A DNA stretch of 64,000 nt from CAWGMT01 sp963823675 (GTDB lineage: Bacteria; Planctomycetota; Planctomycetia; Isosphaerales; Isosphaeraceae), in NCBI GenBank assembly GCA_963823675.1, contig CAWGMT010000012.1:124001-188000 (forward strand), given 5' to 3'. A model generated the notes under the pieces. The model ran no database searches and was not told where the DNA came from. It was given only the letters and a program-made list of their open reading frames with translations. Of this stretch, positions 21,143-28,827 are shown one piece after another (position 1 is the stretch's first letter; each line of letters opens with the position of its first letter). Position numbers and translations under genes: made by a program.

Positions 21143-22102
21143 TCAAGCCGACGAACTCGCAAGTCGCTGGTTGGGGCGGGATGAGAAGATCTCTCCGGTC
21201 GATGGTTCCTCGCTCGTCAGGAGCTCGAGAAACTTGGCCGCCGCGCGATCGAGGTTGTTGTGGCGGCGGTGGATGATTGCCAAGGGGCGGGTCAGTCGCA
21301 GATTGGGGTCGGGCGACTCGATCGGGATTGCGAGCAGGGAACCTGACTTAACCTCTTGCAAGAGTGAAGGTTCAGGAAGAATAGCAATACCCGAGGGGAT
21401 TTCGACGGCGCGTTTGATGTTCTCGATGTTGTCGAACTCGAGCACGACGTCGATTTGAACCTCGTGGTGCCGCAAGAAGCGGTCGATCGCGCGACGGATC
21501 GAGAGATCCGCGTCGAACGCCACAAAGGGCTCTCCGCTTAATTCGGCAACAGGGACGCTCGTCCGGGTTGCGAACCGATGCGACGGATGCAGCGCCAGAA
21601 CCATCGGTTCCTCGCGCCAGGTCGTCACATTAAGCTCTGGCCATTTCCTGGGATAGGACAGGATGCCGAGCTCCGCGTCGCCGCTGGTGACCCGTTCCAG
21701 GACCCGGCGCGGGTGCAAATACTCGAGCCGGACAGTGGCCCCGGGATAGCGATCCTCGAAGAGCTTCACGTAGCCACTCATATCGTGCAGCCCGACCGAG
21801 TAGATCGCGGACACCACGACCGTTCCCACGACCGTGTCTTCCTCGGCAACCGCCTTGACGCGGGCCTCTAGCTCCAAGTACCGCTCTACCAATTCCTTGC
21901 AACCATCGTGATAGATCCTTCCCTGGGGCGTCAGGACCAGCGGACGCTTGGACCGGTCGATCAGCTTCACGCCTAACCGGCCTTCGAGCTGCTGCACAGC
22001 TTGACTGGCCGACGATTGCGAGATCCCGTTCTCCGCGGCCCCCCGCGAAAAACTGGACCACCGCACGACGTCGCAGAAGATCTTGAGGGTTTCGAGCTGC
22101 AT
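21143..22102 (-). CDS. LysR-family transcriptional regulator, probable regulator of gltBD
   Basis: A 319-residue regulator. The N-terminal winged helix-turn-helix is clear (ETLKIFCDVVRWSSFSRGAA, ISQSSASQAVQQLEGRLGV, then RSKRPLVLTPQG). The periplasmic-binding-type effector domain covers about 90-295. It is upstream of gltB on the same strand, 55 bases away, so it is probably read through into gltBD; this resembles the GltC situation but with tandem rather than divergent genes. A possible LysR box, TTATCGGAAACTGTAATA, lies at 22148-22165 upstream of its own start, suggesting autoregulation (weak evidence). AAGGGTC precedes the ATG. The effector is unknown. Confidence 0.85.
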   Translation of the reverse strand: MQLETLKIFCDVVRWSSFSRGAAENGISQSSASQAVQQLEGRLGVKLIDRSKRPLVLTPQGRIYHDGCKELVERYLELEARVKAVAEEDTVVGTVVVSAIYSVGLHDMSGYVKLFEDRYPGATVRLEYLHPRRVLERVTSGDAELGILSYPRKWPELNVTTWREEPMVLALHPSHRFATRTSVPVAELSGEPFVAFDADLSIRRAIDRFLRHHEVQIDVVLEFDNIENIKRAVEIPSGIAILPEPSLLQEVKSGSLLAIPIESPDPNLRLTRPLAIIHRRHNNLDRAAAKFLELLTSEEPSTGEIFSSRPNQRLASSSA

Positions 22103-22214
22103 GACCCTTGCACCTATCGGCGTTTCTCTGATACTGCGCTTCGCATGTTATCGGAAACTGTAATAGTAGAGTCGGCAAGGGCTCCTCAAGTCAAGAGAGA
22201 TCTTGGAAAAACAA

Positions 22215-22889
22215 TCAGGAATTGGCTGATCCCGCCGCCTCGAGGGACCACTGGCGCACGACCTCGGCGATCTGCGTCACCTCGGCCATCGCTCCGATGC
22301 CGACGTCGCCACACGCCAATCGCTTGGCCTGGGGTGAAATCAGCACGATGCCAGGCGCATGGCGGGCGAAGGCCGCGGGGGCGTCTGCGAGCGTCGCGAT
22401 GGCGGTGCTGGCCCCCGGCGCATGGTCGTCGAGAATCTGACGCAAGTGCCGCAGGGTGATCTTGCTCTCCCACATCAGGGTGTTCATGGCGGGAGCGAGA
22501 ACGACGGGCTTGGAGAAATCCCACGCTCGGAGCACGCAGGTCAGGAAGTTGTCCGCGATCCCGAGCGCGAACTTGGCGAGCGTATTGGCGTCAAGGGGGG
22601 CGACAATCAGTGCGTCGGCCCAATTGCGAAACGCAATGTGCAGGACCTCATCACCAGCCTGGTAGCCCGTAGCGGGCCACTCGTCGGCGTCGCGGTACAG
22701 AGGACGTTTGCTGGCGACGGGCCCGCCGCCATCGTCGAGCGGGCCAAGCTGCGCCGGATCGAAGAAATAAAGCGCCGGTTCGGTCGCCACGACGCGCACG
22801 TCGTGTCCCGCCTGGCGCAGCAGGGCGAACAGGGGCGGCGTGCGGATGGCCGCAACCGAACCGGTCACACCGAGGATTAGCCGTGCCAT
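22215..22889 (-). CDS. coaC: Phosphopantothenoylcysteine decarboxylase (monofunctional)
   Basis: An FMN enzyme of coenzyme A synthesis that decarboxylates phosphopantothenoylcysteine. The 224 residues contain the whole HFCD fold: GVTGSVAAI at the start (FMN phosphate site), the catalytic-His block HIAFRNWADALIVAPLDANT, the region GIADNFLTCVLRAWD, the substrate motif PAMNTLMWES, and the substrate-clamp cysteine in LACGDVGIGAMAEV. There is no CoaB synthetase domain, so it is of the stand-alone type rather than the usual bacterial CoaBC fusion. Related flavoprotein decarboxylases (lantibiotic type) are an alternative, but PAMNT plus CGD favours PPC decarboxylase. It follows a small gene by 49 bases. 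Confidence 0.8.
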   Translation of the reverse strand: MARLILGVTGSVAAIRTPPLFALLRQAGHDVRVVATEPALYFFDPAQLGPLDDGGGPVASKRPLYRDADEWPATGYQAGDEVLHIAFRNWADALIVAPLDANTLAKFALGIADNFLTCVLRAWDFSKPVVLAPAMNTLMWESKITLRHLRQILDDHAPGASTAIATLADAPAAFARHAPGIVLISPQAKRLACGDVGIGAMAEVTQIAEVVRQWSLEAAGSANS

Positions 22890-22938
22890 TTTTGGGACAA
22901 GATGCCGATCGTTTCAGCGATTCCGGCGCCGATATCGT

Positions 22939-23178
22939 TTAATGCCGCTCGATCGTGAGCGGTTCCACGGTCTCGCTGATCACGCGAGTCAAGTCGTTCC
23001 AGAGCGCGCGCTGGAGCTCTAGACTCTGGCGCCGGGAAAGGAGCAGGCGCTCGCTGGCCCGCTGTGTGATCGCCGTGACGATCACCTTCAGATCAGCCCG
23101 AATCACGCCGCTTAGATCCTCGAACACGTCGGGCAGCTCCAGGGTGCGTAACGAACTGTCATGAGTACAAGGCGTCAT
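22939..23178 (-). CDS. Small conserved-looking protein upstream of coaC
   Basis: A 79-residue acidic-then-basic protein. The start is fixed by AAGGAGGG eight bases before the ATG at 23178, one of the best ribosome sites in the window. The sequence is helical (IRADLKVIVTAITQRASERL, then RRQSLELQRALWNDLTRVI). Its position before coaC recalls the rpoZ-dfp order of many bacteria, and an omega-subunit role is conceivable. I do not see the omega family's conserved residues, so this is only a positional guess. A weak promoter candidate (TTGACT at 23272-23267 with TACTAA 18 bases on) precedes it. Confidence 0.6.
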   Translation of the reverse strand: MTPCTHDSSLRTLELPDVFEDLSGVIRADLKVIVTAITQRASERLLLSRRQSLELQRALWNDLTRVISETVEPLTIERH

Positions 23179-23387
23179 GCGAAAACCCTCCTTGGCCAAG
23201 GGTTGGACGGGATCAGACTTCCGTTCCCTCTCGTGCTGAATTAGTAACCTTGGCCCGATCCATGAGTCAAGCCTCTGATCAGGAATTTTGGCATTTTCCT
23301 GATAACCTTATTATGTATTTTACGACACGAGACGCGCGAGTGTTGGAAAAAGATGGAAACGATTTCAGATCTCGCGGCGAAATTGGA

Positions 23388-24209
23388 TCAGAACCAGACG
23401 GGCTCGGCGTCGCGGCGAGATTGAGGGCCCAGGGCTTGCCGCACGAATTCGACGAGCCGCGCGCCGTCGATCAGCTCGATGGGATTTTCGGCCGCAAATT
23501 TCTCGGCTGCGAGTGAGAACGTGCTGGTCGTCACGAAGAAGCCCTTGTGGCTCCTGGTATGGTGGATCGTGCCCAGAAACTTCTGGAGCAAGGGCGAGCC
23601 GACGACGCCTTTATGAAACTTGCACTGAACCACCGCGACCAGGCCGTCACGCCGGCGCAACAGCAGGTCGGCGCCTTCGTCTCCCGAGCCCCCCACGATC
23701 TCGACGTCGTAGCCCGAGGCCTCGAAAAGCTCGGCCACGAACTCCTCGAATGCTGGGGCGTCAAGCGCGCTCAATTGCGCCAGCTTCGCCTCGGCGCGGC
23801 GCGCCTGGAGATATTTCCGTTCCACCTGCTCCCGGCCGTCGCGAACCGCCGTGCGCAGCTCGTCGACTTGCGGGTCGAAAAGCTCGACTTCCGCCGCGAG
23901 GGCCCGCTTGAGATAACGGTCGATCTTGAAGAGGGCGTTTTCGATCGTGTTGTCCAGGCGAGTGCGCTCGGCGCGAGTGAGCTGATTGTGAAACCTGCGA
24001 AAGACGGCATACTGCAAGTGCTCGATCGCGCCGGCCATCTCCGGGGCCGAGAGAATCCACGGCGCGTCTTCCTGATAGGGGGCGGCGGTGAACAGCGAGC
24101 CCTGAGTCAGCTTGCCGGGGCCCGCCGGCCGATCGTCCGGCTGCGCCGCCGCGTGAGCTTTCAGCCATTCCAGGACCAGCGACGCACACTGCGGGCCGAG
24201 GCATTCCAT
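23388..24209 (-). CDS. Mrr-like restriction endonuclease-fold protein
   Basis: A 273-residue protein. The N-terminal half is helical and charged and may bind DNA or a partner. The C-terminal half (about 145-255) is a PD-(D/E)XK nuclease of the Mrr_cat type: APAFEEFVAELFEASGYDVE, GGSGDEGADLLLRRRDG, the catalytic VVQCKFHKG, and GFFVTTSTFSLAAEKFA. Asp in GADL and Gln-Cys-Lys form the metal site. No methyltransferase gene or other defence gene is adjacent, so it may be a lone modification-dependent nuclease or a repair nuclease. It is convergent with nothing and stands 110 bases from the divergent ispD. Confidence 0.8.
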   Translation of the reverse strand: MECLGPQCASLVLEWLKAHAAAQPDDRPAGPGKLTQGSLFTAAPYQEDAPWILSAPEMAGAIEHLQYAVFRRFHNQLTRAERTRLDNTIENALFKIDRYLKRALAAEVELFDPQVDELRTAVRDGREQVERKYLQARRAEAKLAQLSALDAPAFEEFVAELFEASGYDVEIVGGSGDEGADLLLRRRDGLVAVVQCKFHKGVVGSPLLQKFLGTIHHTRSHKGFFVTTSTFSLAAEKFAAENPIELIDGARLVEFVRQALGPQSRRDAEPVWF

Positions 24210-24326
24210 CTTCTGCGTTCTCCCTCATTTTTTGGACCGAGCCCGACTTCGTGAGTTGACACCTAGATGCCCAAGGACCAAAATCGTGGCTGCGCTTCAC
24301 CGAGCCGAAACGCAGGAGGTCCTGAC

Positions 24327-25118
24327 ATGTCTCGATTCGCCGTGATCATTCCAGCCGCGGGGAAATCATTGCGGTTCGGTGATCCCAAGCAGAAGAAGAT
24401 CTACAGCGAGCTGGAAGGCCGTGCTGTCTGGTTGCATGCGGTCGAGCCTTTCGTCAACCGTGAAGACGTTGCGCAGATCATCATGGCCATCGCCGCCGAA
24501 GACCGCGAGCTCTTCGAACGTCGCTACAAGGCCAGCGTCGCATTCATGAATATCCAGGTTGTTGACGGCGGCGCCGAACGGCACGATACCGTCGCGCGGG
24601 CACTGGAGCACGTTGACGCCAGTTGCGAGTATATCGCCATCCACGACGCGGCTCGACCCTGTTTGAGCACCGCGATGATCGACGCCGTCTTCGCCGGGGC
24701 CCGCGCGCATGGGGCCGCCCTCCTGGCGGTTCCGGTCGCCGATACGATCAAACGCGCCGGCGCCGACCGGCTCACGACCGAGACCCTGCCGCGGGAGGGC
24801 CTCTACTGCGCCCAGACGCCGCAAGTCTTTCGCAAGAGCTTGCTCATCAGGGCCTACGCCGAACGATTCCGCCTCGGTTCGAGCGCGACGGACGACTGCC
24901 AGCTCGTCGAAGCCACCGGGCATCCCTGCCTTGTTGTCAACGGCTCGCCCTTCAACATCAAGATCACGACTCAAGAGGACCTGAAGCTCGCCGCCGCGAT
25001 TCTCCCCTTGCTCGACAAAGCTCCCAAGCGCGAAACCTCGTGCCGTCCCTTCTCCGACGAATCGCCGAGCTGGGCCGATCTGCCCAAGCTGAAGCCGTCT
25101 GACGTTTTCGGGTCGTAG
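24327..25118 (+). CDS. ispD: 2-C-methyl-D-erythritol 4-phosphate cytidylyltransferase, IspD
   Basis: Third step of the MEP isoprenoid pathway: couples MEP to CTP. The 263 residues show the nucleotide site IPAAGKSLRFG (about 9-19), the DGGAERHDTVARAL region, YIAIHDAARPCLS, EGLYCAQTPQVFRK, ATDDCQLVEATGH and INIKITTQEDL-like text (here FNIKITTQEDL). AGGAGG six bases before the ATG at 24327 sets the start. The loop after the nucleotide motif (DPKQKKIYSELEGRAVWLH) is unlike the common KQFLPLGGRPVL form, and there is a C-terminal extension of some 30 residues. Both look like lineage features, not damage. Confidence 0.9.
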   Translation: MSRFAVIIPAAGKSLRFGDPKQKKIYSELEGRAVWLHAVEPFVNREDVAQIIMAIAAEDRELFERRYKASVAFMNIQVVDGGAERHDTVARALEHVDASCEYIAIHDAARPCLSTAMIDAVFAGARAHGAALLAVPVADTIKRAGADRLTTETLPREGLYCAQTPQVFRKSLLIRAYAERFRLGSSATDDCQLVEATGHPCLVVNGSPFNIKITTQEDLKLAAAILPLLDKAPKRETSCRPFSDESPSWADLPKLKPSDVFGS

Positions 25119-25165
25119 AGCGCGCAGGCAAAAGGCGATCCCGAGCCGCGCACCGACATTTGGAG

Positions 25166-25915
25166 TCATTTCGATTCCGGCGAACCCGCTGCCGCCGGCT
25201 CGTCCAGCATCGACCAGAGAGTCGGCTCCATGGCATCCGCCCAGCGGCGATAGCCGAGAAGGCTCAAGTGAAGATACTCGGGCATGACCTCCCTCGAGAT
25301 GGTGCCATCATCCTCCAGGAATACCTTGCCGATATCGAGGAACTTGACGTGATTGCCGTCATCGTGCTTGGCGATCTTTTCATTGACCGACTTGAGCCGG
25401 TCGCGGAGTGAGTCCGGTTTTTCGCTGCGAGGGAAGACGGCCAGGAGCAGGATCCGGGTTTCGGGCAGCTTCCGGCGCAGCTCCTCGATGATGGCGGTGA
25501 TCCCGTCCGCGATCTCTGCGGGCGTGTTCGAGCTGGCGTTGTTGGTGCCGATCAAGAGCACGAGGACCTTGGGCTTGATACCGTCGAGCTCGCCATGCTT
25601 GATCCGCCAGAGCACGTGCTGGGTGCGATCGCCGCCGATCCCGAAGTTGGCGGCGTTTCGCGGCGTGTAGAAGCGTTGCCAGACTTCGTTGTCGTTCCAG
25701 CCCTGAGTAATCGAATCGCCCAGAAAGAGCAGGTCGACGTGCCCCTTTCTCGCGCGCTCCACGAAGCCGTGGTGCAGCTCCATCCACGGGCCGTCCCGCG
25801 GCTCTGGAACGACGGTCTCCGGCCCTTGCGCGCAGGCCGACATCCCGAAGACGAGCAGACCGATCACTCCAAACTGATGCAAAAGCAGCAAGCTCCACGC
25901 GCGGCGGGTTGACAT
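25166..25915 (-). CDS. SGNH/GDSL-type esterase, exported
   Basis: A 249-residue protein with a signal sequence (LLLLHQFGVIGLLVF, then Ser-Ala-Cys, perhaps a lipobox). SGNH blocks are clear: LLFLGDSITQGW (nucleophile Ser), GIGGDRTQHVLWR (oxyanion Gly), LIGTNNASS (Asn), and LHLS near the end (His). The acid residue expected three before the His, normally Asp, is Glu (PEYLHLS). It resembles the platelet-activating-factor acetylhydrolase-like GDSL_2 enzymes common in planctomycetes, which act on acyl or acetyl esters of sugars or lipids. The start is placed at 25915, before the hydrophobic segment; an earlier ATG at 25975 would add 20 polar residues. Confidence 0.8.
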   Translation of the reverse strand: MSTRRAWSLLLLHQFGVIGLLVFGMSACAQGPETVVPEPRDGPWMELHHGFVERARKGHVDLLFLGDSITQGWNDNEVWQRFYTPRNAANFGIGGDRTQHVLWRIKHGELDGIKPKVLVLLIGTNNASSNTPAEIADGITAIIEELRRKLPETRILLLAVFPRSEKPDSLRDRLKSVNEKIAKHDDGNHVKFLDIGKVFLEDDGTISREVMPEYLHLSLLGYRRWADAMEPTLWSMLDEPAAAGSPESK

Positions 25916-26035
25916 CGGCGGCATCCTTCGGCAAAGTGTTCTCAGTTCGGTCCGTTCCGGAGAGCGGTTCAGCAACTGAAGCAGGGACTAACGACCACAT
26001 TACCGCAGAAGGGCGGGGTGATCCATCGGCCAGCG

Positions 26036-26070
26036 GTCCGCTGTCAGTGGTCAGTGGTCAATTGTCGGAC
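26036..26070. repeat. Heptanucleotide repeat within a small dyad
   Basis: GTCCG at 26036-26040 and CGGAC at 26066-26070 frame tandem seven-base units (TCAGTGG twice, then TCAATTG). The repeat lies in the 25916-26345 intergenic region, which otherwise holds no gene I can support. It resembles the longer heptamer hairpin at 39938-39986. Confidence 0.4.
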
Positions 26071-26345
26071 TCCACACTCGATGCTCCGCGGGTCGCATGG
26101 GACGGCTTTGATGCTCGCCCTGGCGGTCTGCGTTTCCAGACGGGGCTCAGGGTTGAGGCGGTAGGGATCGAGTTGTTTTAAGATCAGGCTCATGATGCCG
26201 AACCAGCCGATCCAGGGCAACAGCGCCGCTCTCTCCCTGCTCTTGTGGTTTGGAAGCGCGGGGCTCGGCCGCTCCGCCGGCGCGACGACCGGCGAGATCC
26301 TCGAATTCCGATGCGCGTTACGATAAAATCGGCCTAGAGGCACGC

Positions 26346-26549
26346 ATGAATCAAGACGACGAATTGCAAGCCGAAGCGGATATCGCCGAAGTCGCCCGCC
26401 TCGCCGCCGAGGGTAAGCGGGTGACCGATCCGGAGCTGCTGCGCCGCATCAGGCAGCGGTCCGATGCCTTGCGGCGGGAGATGCTGAGGACGCAGGACAT
26501 GACGGACATCGCCGTCGATCTGGTTCGCGAAAGCCGCGACGAAGGATGA
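26346..26549 (+). CDS. VapB-like antitoxin candidate
   Basis: A 67-residue, strongly charged, helical protein (EADIAEVARLAAEGKRVTDPELL, then RRIRQRSDALRREM). It has no clear DNA-binding fold such as AbrB or RHH in its first half, but its size, the AGAGG before the ATG and a four-base overlap with the PIN-domain gene (ATGA) are the hallmarks of a toxin-antitoxin pair. The C-terminal segment DIAVDLVRESRDEG would be the toxin-neutralising part. Inferred from context. Confidence 0.6.
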   Translation: MNQDDELQAEADIAEVARLAAEGKRVTDPELLRRIRQRSDALRREMLRTQDMTDIAVDLVRESRDEG

Positions 26550-26899
26550 AATATGTCCTGGACGTCAATGTCGCCCTCAAGTGGGTGCTGAACGAGGTCG
26601 ATTCGACTTCGGCACGGCGGCTGCGGGACAACTGGCGGGCCCACATCCACGAGTTGCTCGTACCCGATGTGTTACCCTTCGAAGCCGCCCACGCCCTGAC
26701 GCGGGCGGAGCGGCGCAGGCTCATTGCCGACGCCGCACAGTTCTGGGGCGAGATTATGGCAGATTGCCCCCGGCTCTTCCCCTCGCTGCCGCTGGCACAT
26801 CGCGCACTGGCTATCTCCCGGCAAGCACGGATCGGCTTCTACGACTGCCTCTACGTGGCCTTGGCGGCGCGGGAGGCCTGCGAGTTGGTCACGTTGTAG
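26546..26899 (+). CDS. PIN-domain (VapC-like) toxin, short at the C-terminus
   Basis: A 117-residue PIN nuclease of the VapC type: MKYVLDVNVALKWVLNE (first Asp), LPFEAAHALTRAERR (conserved Glu), and FYDCLYVALAAREACELVTL (third acidic residue region). Such proteins cleave RNA, often tRNA. The usual end is Leu-Val-Thr-x-Asp-x-x-Leu; here the frame stops right after Leu-Val-Thr-Leu, so the fourth acidic residue is missing. Reading on in another frame gives DALRSRE, so a real or apparent indel at about 26896 may have cut it. It overlaps the antitoxin gene by four bases. Confidence 0.7.
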   Translation: MKYVLDVNVALKWVLNEVDSTSARRLRDNWRAHIHELLVPDVLPFEAAHALTRAERRRLIADAAQFWGEIMADCPRLFPSLPLAHRALAISRQARIGFYDCLYVALAAREACELVTL

Positions 26900-26991
26900 A
26901 CGCGTTGCGGTCGCGCGAGCAGCGCTGTAGCAAATCAGTTTCCGACGCACGCCAGAAACCACCAAGCATCCTACGGCGGGATCGTTGGACT

Positions 26992-28548
26992 TCACTCGGC
27001 CGTACGGAGCAGCCGGTCGAAGAAGCGGCGGGCCTCGCGGTGCGGCTCGAGGACCGCCGACCTCCGCACAGGATCGCTCAGTTGTCGAGCGCGGTCCTCT
27101 TGCAGGGCGGCGATCCGTTCGTCGATCCATCGAAGGAAGTACGCAACGTCGGCCCGGTGCACCCTGCGGGGACGATCTTTGACCTCGACGTAGAACGGTG
27201 CGGTGCTGGCGAACCGGAAGGTCTCGGGGACCTGGGCGACCGCCCGCACGAGAAACCAGCCGCTGCGCTCAAAGACCAGGGGCTTGGGCCGGAGTCGCCG
27301 GCCCCGCGAGTCGCTCCCGAGGCGCTCGATCACCGCGCCGTCACGGATCACCTCGACGGCTTCCATGGGGTCATTCCCTCCTACCTGCACGTCGAGCGTG
27401 ATCGTGAGCCTCTCGCCGCTTGCGGCGCGAAACACATGGCCGGGAGACTTGCCGTTGGCCTGAACCAGGAGGATCGGACCGTTGGTTACGAAGGACCGGC
27501 CTGCGCCCAATTCCGTCCACCAGGCCGCGTAGGAGAAAGGGCCATCGACCTGGACGTAGACCCGGTTGTAGCCGACGGGGTTGGGCAGCACGCCCGAGGC
27601 CGAGCCGGCCGACGGAGGGATTCGGAGACCGCAGTTGAGCAACCGGTAATAAATTGCCTGGGAGTAGAAACCATTGCCCCGAGGCGGCGGGAACTCCTGG
27701 CGATCCCTGGGCCTTCCCCACGCCTCGTTGTCGGACATCTCGCGGCGGCGCATGTGGTTATTCGCCAGGCCGATCGACTGGACCTTGCCGGTTGCGACCC
27801 AGGCCGGCATGTCCCACCAGAAGGGCTTCTCGACGTCGACCCAGGCGCCGTCCTGCTCGAGAGCCTCGCGCAAGTGGACCACGGGCGAGGGGAATTCTGG
27901 CTCGTCGCCCGAGAGGACGAGGGGGCGCGTGAGGTTGAAGTAGAGCAAGGCGCCTCCGCGCCGCTCGTCCTCGCAGGCCAGGAGGTGGTACACGCGCGCC
28001 GGGCCGACCTCGATCGAGAGCCGCCCCGGCAGGGGTCGGTCCTTCCAGTAGCTGCGTTGGTTCCAGACGGAGAGGACCGGGGCGACATGCAAGTCCTCGG
28101 ACCGCAGGAGCAGCGGCAAGTCCTCGGGTGGGCGGTGCACGTGAGTGTCGCCCGAATACCAGCCCTGCGCCGCCAGGTCGATCGTGCGGGTCAGGACGAA
28201 TTCGTGTTCACGGACCGCGCCCGCGGCCACCTCCGCGCGGCCCGAAACCCGGCGGTATTCGGGGCCTCGCTCGACAGTGTAGGTGTAGGATCCGGGACGG
28301 AGGTCCAGTCGGACGTCGCCATCGAAGTTGAAGTGGTCCTTGAACGCCGGCAAGCCCGGCGCGAGGACGGCCTGGCCCCGGTCATCCGCCAGGTGGACTC
28401 GTGCGGGTATCGCGACGAGCTTACCGGCGGCACCAAGCTCGCGGGCACTCAAGTGCAGCGAGCCCAGTCCCTTCACCGGCTCCCCGGCCCTCGCGGACGC
28501 GAGGACCGTGAGGATAGTCAGGGTCGCGAGTGTACGATTCGACGACAT
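26992..28548 (-). CDS. Exported PHP/CehA-McbA-type metallohydrolase
   Basis: A 518-residue protein with a signal peptide (TLATLTILTVLASARA-GEP). The start at 28548 follows GGAGGGG eight bases upstream. An N-terminal beta-sandwich (about 25-125) precedes the metal motif GWYSGDTHVHR (129-139), typical of the CehA/McbA branch of PHP hydrolases. Further on are GLANNHMRRREMSD (metal-binding His region), GYNRVYVQVDGPFSY and GRSFVTNGPIL, where the family's late conserved Asn-Gly-Pro occurs. Known relatives hydrolyse carbamates or phosphoesters; the substrate here is unknown. Intact, although it lies between frameshifted loci. Confidence 0.8.
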   Translation of the reverse strand: MSSNRTLATLTILTVLASARAGEPVKGLGSLHLSARELGAAGKLVAIPARVHLADDRGQAVLAPGLPAFKDHFNFDGDVRLDLRPGSYTYTVERGPEYRRVSGRAEVAAGAVREHEFVLTRTIDLAAQGWYSGDTHVHRPPEDLPLLLRSEDLHVAPVLSVWNQRSYWKDRPLPGRLSIEVGPARVYHLLACEDERRGGALLYFNLTRPLVLSGDEPEFPSPVVHLREALEQDGAWVDVEKPFWWDMPAWVATGKVQSIGLANNHMRRREMSDNEAWGRPRDRQEFPPPRGNGFYSQAIYYRLLNCGLRIPPSAGSASGVLPNPVGYNRVYVQVDGPFSYAAWWTELGAGRSFVTNGPILLVQANGKSPGHVFRAASGERLTITLDVQVGGNDPMEAVEVIRDGAVIERLGSDSRGRRLRPKPLVFERSGWFLVRAVAQVPETFRFASTAPFYVEVKDRPRRVHRADVAYFLRWIDERIAALQEDRARQLSDPVRRSAVLEPHREARRFFDRLLRTAE

Positions 28549-28827
28549 CGCAGCGCCCCTCCGGGATCCGAAGGCCATCCTTCGCGACCGAAACATTCTG
28601 ATGTGGCCGGATCACAACTTCAAGGAGAGGGATTTGGAATTGCGCTGCCTGGGCGGATCGGACGGACGAGGCCCCGAGTCCGGAGGCTCTCCCGGGGCAT
28701 TCGTGAGCAGCGAGCGAACAATTGTAGGTTGACTCCACGGCCTGTATGATGCCGATCAGCGCTGGCCTAGGGCGCGTCAACGGCCTCTTGACAAGTTCAC
28801 TCACGAGTCACGTTTTGGGACCCGAAC

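Noticed and set aside
26044..26343. 99-codon minus-strand frame in the 25.9-26.3 kb gap
   Set aside because: Runs through the heptamer repeat, lacks a ribosome site and any motif.
26581..28749. 722-codon plus-strand open frame
   Set aside because: It lies antisense to the PHP-type hydrolase and overlaps the vapC gene; low-complexity Arg/Gly/Pro-rich translation without motifs.
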